Shown here piece after piece: positions 30,077 to 38,928 of a stretch of DNA of 64,000 bases. Position 1 is the first letter of the stretch. Each line of letters starts with the position of its first letter. The notes beneath the pieces were generated by a model. That model was not told where the DNA came from and searched no databases. It saw only the letters and a program-made list of their open reading frames with translations. This DNA is from Halomonas sp. 7T. Lineage in GTDB: Bacteria; Pseudomonadota; Gammaproteobacteria; Pseudomonadales; Halomonadaceae. The DNA lies in contig NZ_CP087112.1 in NCBI RefSeq assembly GCF_025643255.1, forward strand, positions 2,294,001-2,358,000, written 5' to 3'. Made by a program: the position numbers and the translations under genes.

Positions 30077-30580
30077 CTAGCTTTTTAATGCTGCCAGCGC
30101 CGCCTCGTAATCTGGCTCGTTTTTCAACTCGCTGACCAGCTCGCTGTGCAGCACGCGGTTATCCGCATCCAGCACAACCACCGCACGGGCACACAGCCCT
30201 TCCATGGCACTGTTACATAGCGCCACTCCCCAGGTTTCCTGGAATTCCCGATGGCGAAACGTAGAGAGCGTTTCAACATTGTCCAGCCCCTCAGCACCGC
30301 AAAAACGCTTGGCGGCAAACGGCAGATCGGCTGACACCACCAGCACAATAGTATTATCCAGGCTGGACGCCAGCTCGTTAAAACGCCGCGTCGACATCGC
30401 GCAGGTGGGTGTATCAACACTGGGGATAATATTCAGCACCTTACGCTTACCCTGGTAAGTGGCCAGGGTGACATCTTCCAGGTCGCTGTTGGTCAGCGTC
30501 ATCTCGGGGGCGGCTTGGCCAACGGCAGGCAGCGTACCAGCCACATCCATCGGCGCGCCTGCGCGGGTAATCTGTTGCAT
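30077..30580 (-). CDS. tpx: Thiol peroxidase Tpx
   Basis: Tpx is an atypical 2-Cys peroxiredoxin that reduces hydrogen and lipid peroxides using thioredoxin. The 167-residue product is full length, with the peroxidatic Cys60 in VDTPTCAMSTRRFNEL and the resolving Cys94 in RFCGAEGL, the normal Tpx spacing. AGGAG precedes the ATG. It faces the C26 hydrolase gene convergently. A CTGG/CCAG hairpin at 30049-30069 between them is a weak terminator at most. Confidence 0.96.
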   Translation of the reverse strand: MQQITRAGAPMDVAGTLPAVGQAAPEMTLTNSDLEDVTLATYQGKRKVLNIIPSVDTPTCAMSTRRFNELASSLDNTIVLVVSADLPFAAKRFCGAEGLDNVETLSTFRHREFQETWGVALCNSAMEGLCARAVVVLDADNRVLHSELVSELKNEPDYEAALAALKS

Positions 30581-30692
30581 ATCAAACTCCTAATCTATGG
30601 TAAAACAGTCACAGCGTGAGGCGTTCCAGCTTACAGCGGAACGACCTGGTTCGACTATCTTTCCTCAGCCGCGACACGATAACGAGAACGCA

Positions 30693-31403
30693 ATGGCCTC
30701 TTTAGTCATTATTAAAACCGGCGACGCTTTCCCTGAAGTAGTCGACCAACACGGTGATTTTGAACAGCTGTTTATGCAACGCCTGCGTGACGCGCTGCCC
30801 GCACATTTAACCCTTTGCGTATGGGACGCCCGACTGACCACCACGCCTTCCGATGACATTGTAGGCGCCGTGATCACTGGCTCGCACAGCATGGTGAGCG
30901 AACAGCCCCCGTGGAGTGAAGCCCTCAAACCCTGGCTACAGCAGGCATTAGCTGATGACTTGCCACTGCTAGGCGTTTGCTATGGCCACCAGCTTATGGC
31001 GGCGGCGTTTGGCGGTATTAGCGACTACCACCCCGCGGGACGTGAATCGGGCACACGCACGGTGCGTTTAACTCAGGCAGGCCAGCAGGACGCGCTGTTC
31101 AGCCAGTTGCCAGGTCAATTTTCCGCGCATCTTACGCACGCTCAATCAGTCATGCAGCTGCCGCCCAATACCACCGTACTGGCGCATAACAGCCACGACG
31201 CCCATCAAGCGCTGCGCTACGGGCCACGCCAGTGGAGCGTGCAGTTTCACCCTGAGTTCTCCCCTCCGGTGATGCGCGCCTACATTGAGCGCCAGCGGGC
31301 TGCCCTGCGCGACCAGGGCGACGACCCGGATCAACTGCTGAGTGAGATTGGCGAAACCCCGGAGGCCACCCGCCTGCTGCAGCGCTTTATCAGCTTTATT
31401 TAA
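30693..31403 (+). CDS. Class I glutamine amidotransferase (GMP-synthase-like)
   Basis: This stand-alone GATase-1 domain of 236 residues has the catalytic Cys in LLGVCYGHQLMAAAFGG and the His-Glu pair in VQFHPEFSP. The family includes glutamine amidotransferases and gamma-glutamyl peptidases of unknown substrate, similar to YfeJ-type or GuaA-like proteins. The ATG at 30693 gives the expected start (MASLVIIKTG). The frame extends back to 30597, but that stretch overlaps the tpx promoter region. Its 3' end overlaps the convergent endonuclease V gene by 8 bp. Confidence 0.85.
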   Translation: MASLVIIKTGDAFPEVVDQHGDFEQLFMQRLRDALPAHLTLCVWDARLTTTPSDDIVGAVITGSHSMVSEQPPWSEALKPWLQQALADDLPLLGVCYGHQLMAAAFGGISDYHPAGRESGTRTVRLTQAGQQDALFSQLPGQFSAHLTHAQSVMQLPPNTTVLAHNSHDAHQALRYGPRQWSVQFHPEFSPPVMRAYIERQRAALRDQGDDPDQLLSEIGETPEATRLLQRFISFI

Positions 31404-32088
31404 CGCTTTTTTGATCTCGCCTTGATGCCAGCCGGTCCGCTAAGCGGGTCGGCTCGGGGAGCTTGGTGGGCCCTAAACAGCGCATGACCCATTCAAGCGA
31501 CGTTGCCAACGTTAGCCGGTGACCCGGTGAAACAAACACGGGTTTCACGCTCGTTCGTGAGCGCAGTACCGCGCCAATCACCTCTTGCTTAGCCATCAGC
31601 GGCACCCAGTCGCCTCGCGCCTCGCCCACCTCTGCGTGGGTTCCAGTTAGGCGTGATTTAGCAATGCCAATAGCGGGTAAGTCCAGCCACAACCCCAGAT
31701 GGGCTGCCACGCCCAACCGCCGTGGATGGGCGATCCCGTGACCATCCACCATCACCAGCTGCGGCGTGGTGGTGAGCTTGGCAAAGGCGCCCAGCGCAGC
31801 AGGAATTTCACGAAATGAGAGCAGCCCGGGTATATAGGGCATCCGGGTGGGCTCACGGTGCACCACTTGCTCGACAACCGGCAGCTGTGGAGCCGTTTCT
31901 GGCGACCACTTCACCACCACCACTGCCGCCCGCGTAATCGCACCGCCTTCCTCAAAACCAATATCCACCCCCGCGATATGTGTCACCGGATCGATGCGGT
32001 CACCAAGCTCCAGCTGTTTGGCTAGTTGATGTTGCAGGGCAATGGCCTGTTTGGGAGATAGATTCCATTCATGTAGCGCGGCGTCCAT
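31396..32088 (-). CDS. nfi: Endonuclease V
   Basis: Endonuclease V cleaves DNA (and in some cases RNA) one base 3' of deaminated bases such as hypoxanthine. The 230-residue product has all the family motifs: HIAGVDIGF (first catalytic Asp), RMPYIPGLLSFRE (wedge Tyr and catalytic Glu), and LVMVDGHGIAHPRRLGVAAH (Asp and His). AAGGAG lies just before the ATG at 32088; the upstream extension to 32160 crosses the helicase terminator and is rejected. Confidence 0.95.
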   Translation of the reverse strand: MDAALHEWNLSPKQAIALQHQLAKQLELGDRIDPVTHIAGVDIGFEEGGAITRAAVVVVKWSPETAPQLPVVEQVVHREPTRMPYIPGLLSFREIPAALGAFAKLTTTPQLVMVDGHGIAHPRRLGVAAHLGLWLDLPAIGIAKSRLTGTHAEVGEARGDWVPLMAKQEVIGAVLRSRTSVKPVFVSPGHRLTLATSLEWVMRCLGPTKLPEPTRLADRLASRRDQKSVK

Positions 32089-32130
32089 GCGTACTCCTTG
32101 TGTCACACAGTGAGAGACGTTTAGCGTAGC

Positions 32131-32183
32131 CAAAAAAAATCCCCCTACGCCAGTTGGCACAAGGCCAGTGGCATAGGGGGATG
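32131..32183 (-). terminator. Strong terminator of the DEAD-box helicase gene
   Basis: Read leftward, ATCCCCCTATGCCACTGG pairs with CCAACTGGCGTAGGGGGAT (long stem with few mismatches), followed by TTTTTTTT. It lies about 45 bp after the helicase stop. Confidence 0.9.
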
Positions 32184-32227
32184 GACGTGACTCACACGTT
32201 AGGCGATGTTACGCGCCCAGCGAGGAG

Positions 32228-33940
32228 TTACGCACGTTCGCGGCGGCGAACCGGCGCGTCGCCATCGTCACGACGACGGCGCGGCGCACGCTCAGGAGCG
32301 CTATCTTCACTAATTTCCAGCGGGCGACCGGCCACACGGGCGCGAGCCATTTTCGCTAGAATAGTGGAGGGCAGGCCACTGGGTAGCTCAACAACGGAGA
32401 AGGCGTTGCGGATATCAATACGACCGATACGCGCACCTTCAATACCGCCTTCGTTGGCCAACGCGCCCACCAATTGGCCAGGCTTAACGCCATCTTTATG
32501 GCCAACGGAAACGCGGTAGCGGGTCATGCCTTCGCTTGGCGCACCCGTGCGCTCACGACGAGCACCACCTGGTTTGCCCATTCCGCCATCACGCATCGGC
32601 TTCTCTTTACGCGGTGCCTGCAGACGACCGATAGGTGCTTCATCAGCACGCGCCATCGCAGCAAAGGCGCAGGCCAGCTCAACCGCATCGTGGCCTTCTT
32701 CAACCAAACGCTCAACCAGCGCACGCTGCTCTTCAGCACCTTTGGTCAGCGCCGCAACAACGCGGTGATGGAACACTTCATCGCGATGGGCACGAATAGC
32801 AGCTTCGTCAGGCAGCGGCATTTCGGTCATTTTCTGGCCGGTTGCCTGCTCCATCCAGCCCACTTTGCGGCCTTCACGGAAGCCAGCAAAGGTAATCGCG
32901 ATGCCGCTGCGACCCGCACGGCCAGTACGGCCAATACGGTGGGTATACGCTTCTGCGTCTTGCGGCAGATCGTAATTGATAACGTGGGTAATACGCGGAA
33001 CGTCCAGGCCACGAGCTGCAACGTCGGTCGCGATCAGTACATCGACTTTGCCACGCTTCAAGCGTGTAATGGTGCGCTCACGCAGGCTCTGGTCGAGGTC
33101 ACCCGACAAACCAGCGGCGTTAACGCCACGCGCCGTTAACTGCTCAACTAGCGTCGTACACGCCGCACGAGTACGCACGAAGACGATAGCAGCATCAACT
33201 GGCTCGACTTCAAGAATACGCGCGACGGCTTCAAGCTTAGCGCCGCCATCAACGCGCACAATGCGCTGCTCGATGTTTTCGCCAGTCGTTGTGCGTGACT
33301 CAATCGCGACTTTTACCGGGTTAACCAAGTAGCGGTTAACGATGCGCTCAATTTCAGTCGGCAAGGTAGCCGAGAAGAACACACGCTGAGCCTCTTTCGG
33401 GGTATCGGCAACCACGCGTTTTACGTCGTCGATAAAGCCCATGCGTAACATTTCATCGGCTTCGTCCAGCACTAGTGCTGACAAGCCGTCTAGCTTCAGA
33501 CTGCCACGATCAAGGTGATCGATGATGCGGCCCGGTGTACCCACAATCACTTGGGCGCCGCGTTTCAGCGCGCCTAACTGTTCACGGTACTCTTGACCAC
33601 CGCACAGGATCGCTACTTCAAGACCCTTAAGGTTTTGGCCATATTTACTAAACGAAGCTGCCACCTGCTGTGCGAGCTCACGGGTCGGCGCCATAACCAA
33701 TACTTGTGGCTCACGACGAGTGAGTTCTAAACGCGATAACAGTGGTAGTGCAAACGCAGCGGTTTTACCGGTACCGGTTTGTGCTTGGCCCAGCATATCG
33801 CGGCCTTCCAGCAACGCAGGAATGGTCTGCGCCTGGATGGGCGAAGGAATTTCGTAGCCTTGTGCTTCAACAGCAGAGAGAACGGCAGGCAATAGAGCAA
33901 GATCGCCGAAGCTCGGCGAAGCGACAGAAGTCGAGGTCAT
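32228..33940 (-). CDS. deaD: DEAD-box ATP-dependent RNA helicase DeaD/CsdA
   Basis: This cytoplasmic RNA helicase of 570 residues probably assists ribosome assembly and mRNA turnover, especially in the cold. Q-motif (PSPIQAQTIP), Walker A (AQTGTGKTAAFALP), PTRELAQQV, DEAD (LVLDEADEMLRMGF), SAT (FFSATLP) and the HRIGRTGRAGRSG helicase C motif are all present. A DbpA-type RNA-binding domain lies at about 470-545, and an Arg-rich tail ends the protein. It is shorter than E. coli DeaD (about 629). AAGGTG lies about 6 nt before the ATG. A long, highly structured 5' region (33941 to about 34400) precedes it, as in other cold-induced deaD genes. Confidence 0.95.
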   Translation of the reverse strand: MTSTSVASPSFGDLALLPAVLSAVEAQGYEIPSPIQAQTIPALLEGRDMLGQAQTGTGKTAAFALPLLSRLELTRREPQVLVMAPTRELAQQVAASFSKYGQNLKGLEVAILCGGQEYREQLGALKRGAQVIVGTPGRIIDHLDRGSLKLDGLSALVLDEADEMLRMGFIDDVKRVVADTPKEAQRVFFSATLPTEIERIVNRYLVNPVKVAIESRTTTGENIEQRIVRVDGGAKLEAVARILEVEPVDAAIVFVRTRAACTTLVEQLTARGVNAAGLSGDLDQSLRERTITRLKRGKVDVLIATDVAARGLDVPRITHVINYDLPQDAEAYTHRIGRTGRAGRSGIAITFAGFREGRKVGWMEQATGQKMTEMPLPDEAAIRAHRDEVFHHRVVAALTKGAEEQRALVERLVEEGHDAVELACAFAAMARADEAPIGRLQAPRKEKPMRDGGMGKPGGARRERTGAPSEGMTRYRVSVGHKDGVKPGQLVGALANEGGIEGARIGRIDIRNAFSVVELPSGLPSTILAKMARARVAGRPLEISEDSAPERAPRRRRDDGDAPVRRRERA

Positions 33941-34400
33941 TAATCACACCTTGGTAGGCCGGCTGAACCGGCAAAAAACATCGTAAGCGTCCCTGACTCT
34001 GTTTTATGCAACGCGTGACAGTGCGCAGCAAAAGAACAAGGCTCCGCGTAAGCGGATATCGTCATCAGTGGAGTCGGAGACGCCGGTCGCACCTAGCATC
34101 CGGCTAGCAAACACCGCTTCAGCGGGCTAACCGTTGTGGCGACCTTCTGCGCCGATTTCACCCGTTTGGTGAAATACTGGAGGCGCGCCATCTTCACAGC
34201 AATGAACATCTGCTATCAGCGAGATGTTCCCGCAAGCGTTATTACGCATAAATTAAAGCTACGTAAGTAAACGCTTATCGTCATGATGGAGGGGTCAACA
34301 CATGCGAGGAGGGCGCATGCTAACACTGCTAATAGCCCATGACTAGCTTTTTTACATGCGCGGTGATGGGAACCAGTGATTGAAAATGAAAAACAGTGAT
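33941..34400 (-). promoter_or_regulatory. Structured leader/promoter region of deaD
   Basis: This roughly 0.5-kb gap upstream of the helicase is dense in stems. ATTTCACC/GGTGAAAT lies at 34155-34175 and GAACATCT/AGATGTTC at 34204-34229. CCGC/GCGG is at 34114-34125, TCCGC/GCGGA near 34045-34058, and GCCGG/CCGGC at 33958-33972 next to the ribosome site. A longer-range pairing joins GGTCGC at 34085 and GCGACC at 34139. Long structured leaders are common for cold-shock helicases and may be autoregulatory. The transcription start is not identified. Confidence 0.5.
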
Positions 34401-34483
34401 TGAAAACGGGACTTGCAGATATACGCTGTTCGTCTAACCTGAGGGATGCCTGATGATGTTCACTAACTTCAAGGAGTGATGCT

Positions 34484-34681
34484 ATGAACTGGGATCAAAT
34501 CGAAGGCAATTGGAAAGAAGTGAAAGGAAAAGCGCGTGCTAGCTGGGGTGAGCTAACCGATGACGAGCTCACTCAGATTGGCGGCAAAAAGGATCAACTT
34601 ATCGGCAAGCTTCAGCAAAAATACGGCTTAGAACGGGATGAAGCCGAGCGGCGTGCTGACGATTGGGCAAACGGCCTTTAG
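34484..34681 (+). CDS. CsbD-family stress protein
   Basis: This small hydrophilic protein of 65 residues has the CsbD signature: MNWDQIEGNWKEVKGKARAS, an IGGKKDQLIGKLQQKYG core, and an acidic end. CsbD-like proteins (E. coli YjbJ type) are abundant general-stress proteins of unknown biochemical role. AAGGAG lies 7 nt before the ATG. The PRC-barrel gene follows at 93 bp, and both may be stress-responsive. Confidence 0.94.
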   Translation: MNWDQIEGNWKEVKGKARASWGELTDDELTQIGGKKDQLIGKLQQKYGLERDEAERRADDWANGL

Positions 34682-34774
34682 CGGGCGTGACCCGTATCAT
34701 ATTTTGTTTGCCTTAAGCGCTACATTACCTATCTAGATTACCTGTCTATATCTATAGCTACACGGAGAGAAGCT

Positions 34775-35257
34775 ATGCGTAAATCAATACTCACTACCGC
34801 TATTAGTACCGCCCTTTTAGGCAGCCTTGCCTTTGGTGTTCAGGCATCAACCGAACCTCAAGGGATGTACTCTGCCGATGACATCCTGGATGCCGAGGTA
34901 TTCTTCGTTGGCGGTTCTGGTGAAGAGATCGGCGAAGTCGAAGATATCCTTTTTGATGAAGAAATGCGCATCTCGGCACTGGTCATTGAAAGTGGCGCAG
35001 TACTCGGATTAGGCGGTCGTGAAATTGTGATTAATACCGACCAGTTCACGCTCGAAACGCATACCGAAAGCGATGGCGACACTGAGCATCGCATTATGCT
35101 AGACGCTTCTCAGGAAGAAATAGAAGCGTTTCCTACCTATGATCGCGACTGGTGGGAACAAACTAAAAGCAATGCACGCGATGCGTGGCAAACGACCAAA
35201 GAAGGCGCTCAGAGTGCCTGGCAGTCTACTCGCGAAGCCGTTAATGACAACGAGTAA
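34775..35257 (+). CDS. Exported PRC-barrel domain protein
   Basis: The 160-residue precursor has a signal peptide (SILTTAISTALLGSLAFGV, cleavage after QAS). A PRC-barrel-like domain follows (about 30-110: DAEVFFVGGSGEEIGEVEDI, ALVIESGAVLGLGGREIVI). A carboxyl helix contains repeated WxxTKxxAxxAWQ-type units (DAWQTTKEGAQSAWQSTREA) that resemble amphipathic helices of stress or apolipoprotein-like proteins. It is probably periplasmic. GGAGAG precedes the ATG. Molecular role unknown. Confidence 0.85.
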   Translation: MRKSILTTAISTALLGSLAFGVQASTEPQGMYSADDILDAEVFFVGGSGEEIGEVEDILFDEEMRISALVIESGAVLGLGGREIVINTDQFTLETHTESDGDTEHRIMLDASQEEIEAFPTYDRDWWEQTKSNARDAWQTTKEGAQSAWQSTREAVNDNE

Positions 35258-35311
35258 ACCGTCAACGTATCTCGCTTAATCTAGCGTTAAACGAACTGTC
35301 AAATGCACGAA

Positions 35312-35362
35312 AGGGCCATCCAGCTGCTGGATGGCCCTGTTTATGATGGCCCTGTTTATTTT
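35312..35362 (+). terminator. Terminator after the PRC-barrel gene, with duplicated 3' arm
   Basis: AGGGCCATCCAGC pairs perfectly with GCTGGATGGCCCT (13-bp arms, 35312-35338). GTTTA follows, then a second copy of TGATGGCCCTGTTTA and TTTTA. The repeated downstream arm could compete for pairing, giving two alternative stems. Confidence 0.75.
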
Positions 35363-35379
35363 AGCCACGCTGCTAAACG

Positions 35380-36378
35380 CTACCGTTCCCGACGACGAAT
35401 CCCCTGCCCCGGTAAACGCTCCCGATCATGGGGACGCTCAAAATCCAATAGCGGGCCAGCAGGCACAATGCGCGTTGGGTTAATGGTGTCGTGGCTGTAG
35501 TAATAGTGGCGTTTGATATGATCCATATTGACGGTTTCAGCTACCCCCGGCCACTGATAAAGCTCGCGCACGTAGTTAGCCAAATTGGGATAGTCTTCAA
35601 TGCGCTTGAAGTTGCATTTGAAGTGGCCGTAATAAACAGCATCAAAGCGGATGAGCGTGGTGAAAAGCCGAATATCCGCTTCGGTCAACCACTCACCAGC
35701 AAGATAGCGATGCTCGCTCAGCCGTTTTTCAGCGCGTTCCAGAGCCTCAAACAGCGCATGGACATGCTTTTCGTAAACACCCTGCTCCGTGGCAAAGCCT
35801 GATTTATAAACACCGTTGTTAATGTGCTCGTAGACATCGTCATTGACCTCATCAATCACGGGACGGAGATCTTCCGGGTAAAAATCTAAATCGTTGCCGG
35901 TTAGCGCATCAAACCCACGGTTAAGCATGCGCAACAAATCGGCCGATTCGTTATTGACGATCGCACTGCGCTTTTTATCCCATAACACGGGCACTGTGAC
36001 ACGTCCGGTATAGCTAGGGTCCGTTAGCGTATAAAGCTGATAGTGATAGTCTGCATGATTAATTGGGTCGCCGCTCGCGCCGTCATCTTGATGGTACGTC
36101 CAGCCTTTATCGAGCATTAATGGGCTGACATGAGAAACACCGATCACATCTTCAAGGCCTTTCAGCTTACGCATGATCAGCGTGCGGTGTGCCCATGGAC
36201 AAGCCAACGACACATAGAGGTGGTAACGGCCTGCTTCCGCAGGATAACTCTCTCCAGACCCTTCTGGGCTGGTTCCTACCCAATCGCGCAGCTGGGCAGA
36301 TTCACGCACAAACTCACCGCCGTGCTTTTTAGTGTCATACCACTGATCAACCCATTCGCCGTTAACAAGTAGTCCCAT
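35380..36378 (-). CDS. yqjG: Glutathionyl-hydroquinone reductase (xi-class GST)
   Basis: This cytoplasmic enzyme of 332 residues removes glutathione from glutathionyl-hydroquinones. The xi-class catalytic motif is seen as SLACPWAHRTLIMRKLKGLE (nucleophilic Cys) and is followed by the GVSHVSPLML block. The all-helical GST carboxyl domain (about 180-310) has the typical LAGEWLTEADIRLFTTLIRFD motif. AGGAG lies 8 nt before the ATG. It shares a direction with the LysR gene behind it but is separated from it by about 80 bp. Confidence 0.94.
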   Translation of the reverse strand: MGLLVNGEWVDQWYDTKKHGGEFVRESAQLRDWVGTSPEGSGESYPAEAGRYHLYVSLACPWAHRTLIMRKLKGLEDVIGVSHVSPLMLDKGWTYHQDDGASGDPINHADYHYQLYTLTDPSYTGRVTVPVLWDKKRSAIVNNESADLLRMLNRGFDALTGNDLDFYPEDLRPVIDEVNDDVYEHINNGVYKSGFATEQGVYEKHVHALFEALERAEKRLSEHRYLAGEWLTEADIRLFTTLIRFDAVYYGHFKCNFKRIEDYPNLANYVRELYQWPGVAETVNMDHIKRHYYYSHDTINPTRIVPAGPLLDFERPHDRERLPGQGIRRRER

Positions 36379-36459
36379 TGGGGCTCTCCTAAATGAACGT
36401 ATCGTAATTTCAATTTACGTTCAGCATACGCTCGCCCCCAGGATGCTCAAGCGGATGTT

Positions 36460-37380
36460 TTACGGCGTTTCATTCGAGGGAATCGAATCATCAGAGCACT
36501 CCTCGGCAACCGCCTGCCTCAGCGCTTGCGCCATTGCATGAGCGGCCGGACCGGCTCGATCCCGGTCACGAAAAATGAGCTGTACCGGCACTTCACGAAT
36601 GCTACCTGCTGCCAGCGGTAGCGGTTTTAGCTTCCCACTTTTTAGATCATCCACAATGCGCGTTTCAGGCATCCAGGCAAAACCCAATCCTCGCTTGAGC
36701 ATATCCAGCGAGGTATTAATGTGACTCACCGTCCAGCGCTGCTCTGCTTTTAACCACCCAGCGTTAGCTGACTGACGCAGCGCGGAGTCACGCACCACCA
36801 ACTGTCGATATTGAGACAAATCGCGTAAATCCAGCGAGCGCCCCAACTGATGAAGGGGATGCCTTGGATGCGCCACGGCCACAAAACGCATGAATGCCAA
36901 AGGCTCTCCTAAAAACCCCTGGGCGTCGATGCCCGACACAACCAAGTCAGCGCGGCCATCGTAGAGCATTTCGATGCCGCCATTGAGAACACTCTCATGG
37001 AGCTGAACCCGAACCTGAGGATAGGTTTCTGAAAAACGTTCAAGCGCTTTGGCTTGGGCGGCCGCTGGAAAAATCTGGTCAATCGCGACGACAACCTCGG
37101 CCTCCAGGCCAGCCGCTAATCGCGATGCTACATCCTCAAGCGTGTCAGCGCTTTCAATCAACTGGCGCGCGCGGCGCAACAGCAATTCACCCGCCTCAGT
37201 GAGGCGTACCTGCCTGCCCACAGGTTCTAACACCTGGACACCCAACTGCTCTTCTAATTTATGAACCGCATGGTTAAGCGTAGAGGGACTTTTATGAACG
37301 GCTTCTGCCGCACGCGCGAACCCTCCGTGGTCAACCACGGCGGCTAGCATCTGCCATTGTGCAAGTGTTACCCGAGACAT
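36460..37380 (-). CDS. LysR-family transcriptional regulator
   Basis: The 306-residue regulator has a winged helix-turn-helix at residues 1-60 (HGGFARAAEAVHKSPSTLNHAVHKLEEQ) and a LysR substrate-binding domain (about 90-295). The start chosen at 37380 (MSRVTLAQWQML) has GAGG upstream and gives the standard amino terminus; the frame runs to 37437 without support. Effector and targets are unknown. The co-directional yqjG gene downstream is one possible target. The IS630 element sits about 170 bp upstream of its start. Confidence 0.93.
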   Translation of the reverse strand: MSRVTLAQWQMLAAVVDHGGFARAAEAVHKSPSTLNHAVHKLEEQLGVQVLEPVGRQVRLTEAGELLLRRARQLIESADTLEDVASRLAAGLEAEVVVAIDQIFPAAAQAKALERFSETYPQVRVQLHESVLNGGIEMLYDGRADLVVSGIDAQGFLGEPLAFMRFVAVAHPRHPLHQLGRSLDLRDLSQYRQLVVRDSALRQSANAGWLKAEQRWTVSHINTSLDMLKRGLGFAWMPETRIVDDLKSGKLKPLPLAAGSIREVPVQLIFRDRDRAGPAAHAMAQALRQAVAEECSDDSIPSNETP

Positions 37381-37551
37381 TTCGATTTCCTCGACGCTAA
37401 ACAGCGAAATAATCCGCTTCATCTTCGAAAAAACCACACTAGAATGCCAGTAAATAAAAAAAAGTACCTGTTTGAAAAAAATTATTGCTCATCGGCCAAG
37501 TAACCAAAGAGATAACAAAAATGGATGGCACTCCACGTACTAATTCGAAAT

Positions 37552-38658
37552 AAAGTAAGCGAACATTACCCGGAGATATAAGCCAAATCCGGATGGCCAA
37601 AAAACGATTTCAATAGTCGTGGCAATTTTTGCAAACGTCGAAGCTGCCGGTAAACAGTGCTCCGAAGTTGTTCTTTGCTGTTAATGATCTTTTTACCGAC
37701 GTGATGGTATTTGATATAGCCCCAAACAGACTCGTCAGGATTCAGCTCCGGCGAGTACGGCGGCAGGAAGAACAACCTGAGCTTGCCGTCGAGACTCTCA
37801 ACATAGTCTCGAACCCGACGAGCATGATGAACCGGGTGGTTATCGAGGATCAGGAAAACCGGCTTGTCAACGTCTTGCACCAGAGCCTTGAGGAAACCAA
37901 GAAACGCATCGGTGTTCATGTTGCCCTGAATGGTCTTAAAGCGAAGCTCGCCGCGAGGCGAGATGGCCGAGATCAGATTGATGCTGAAGCGACTGCCCGT
38001 ATTACGGATGATCGGAGTTTCACCCCTGGGTGCCCAGGTGGTGCCACTGTGATAATCAGACCGAATGCTGGCTTCATCGCCGAAATAGATGGTGGCGCCG
38101 ACTTTTTTTGCTTCCTTGCGAATTTCCGGGTAGGTCTCTTCTTTCCATTGTTTCACGGCCTCTGGCTTTTGCTGGTAGGCCCGATGCAGGGGTTTCTGAG
38201 GCGTCAGCCCCAGGTTTCGAAGCAGACGACCGACCGAGACATCGCTTAACCGGACGTTGAACTTTTGCCGGATGAGCTCACGCACTCGGCCCCGAGTCCA
38301 CAGGGCAAAATCAAACTTCAACTGGTCCGGCGTAAAGGTCGTTATCCAGATATACAGCTCCCGGATCTGAGCACCGCTCAGTTTCTTGGGACGACCGGAA
38401 ATCTGCTTGGCCTTGAGCGCGTCAAAGCCACCCTCGCGGTAGGCAGCCAGCCATTCATAGATTCGTGCTCGGCTCATCCCCAGCGCTTTGATGACGACTT
38501 CTGGACTCTCGCCATCCATGACCCGTTGAACGGCGCGAACGCGAATGGCTTCTAATGTTTTGTGATCAAGTTTACGACCGTCATCGTGGCGCATGTGTGT
38601 AAATATCCGATAAGCTTGGCGAACGGAGCCTACATTATAAATGATGTTCGCTTACTTT
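37552..38658. mobile_element. IS630-family insertion sequence
   Basis: About 1.1 kb is bounded by inverted repeats AAAGTAAGCGAACAT (37552-37566) and ATGTTCGCTTACTTT (38644-38658). They flank one intact transposase frame. Elements of this family normally insert at TA. TA is present at 37551-37552, but a matching TA at the right end is not clear, so exact ends are uncertain by a few bases. It lies between a LysR gene and an M23 peptidase gene and appears to interrupt no gene. Confidence 0.85.
37566..38594 (-). CDS. IS630-family transposase
   Basis: The 342-residue DDE transposase is of the IS630/Tc1-mariner superfamily. An amino-terminal helix-turn-helix half contains VIKALGMSRARIYEWLAAYREGG. 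The catalytic triad shows Asp in IYFGDEASIRSD, Asp in VFLILDNHPVHHARRV, and Glu (or Asp-Glu) in PPYSPELNPDESVWGYIK. The frame is uninterrupted and all catalytic residues are present, so it may be active. No frameshift is needed. Confidence 0.95.
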   Translation of the reverse strand: MRHDDGRKLDHKTLEAIRVRAVQRVMDGESPEVVIKALGMSRARIYEWLAAYREGGFDALKAKQISGRPKKLSGAQIRELYIWITTFTPDQLKFDFALWTRGRVRELIRQKFNVRLSDVSVGRLLRNLGLTPQKPLHRAYQQKPEAVKQWKEETYPEIRKEAKKVGATIYFGDEASIRSDYHSGTTWAPRGETPIIRNTGSRFSINLISAISPRGELRFKTIQGNMNTDAFLGFLKALVQDVDKPVFLILDNHPVHHARRVRDYVESLDGKLRLFFLPPYSPELNPDESVWGYIKYHHVGKKIINSKEQLRSTVYRQLRRLQKLPRLLKSFFGHPDLAYISG

Positions 38659-38928
38659 CGAACCCATTAGTATGTCTATCCGCTAACACCGGTTTAACCA
38701 GCAGTCTCATTAGAAAAAGAGTGATTAATGTGCCTGCTAATTGGTTACTTTTGTTAGCAAACAGTGTTCAAAAATCGTAATATTTGCTTAATACCTCTGC
38801 ATTTTGACGGAAGTATATTTTGTGGATGAATATACAGTCTATTCACTCCATCGTCGTTGGGGTATGGTTCATGGGCTTACTCACATTTATGTTACTTTTT
38901 TTACACGAATCTGGTGGTCCATTTACCC
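38659..38928. other. Gap between IS630 and the M23 peptidase gene
   Basis: About 270 AT-rich bases hold the presumed promoter of the peptidase gene. TTGACG lies near 38802 with TATATT-like sequences after it, but the spacing is not ideal. The peptidase frame is open from 38857, but that region has no ribosome site. I see no other gene. Confidence 0.4.

Noticed and set aside
32474-33139. 221-codon frame antisense to deaD
   Set aside because: Antisense shadow of the helicase core. It has no ribosome site and no domain pattern.
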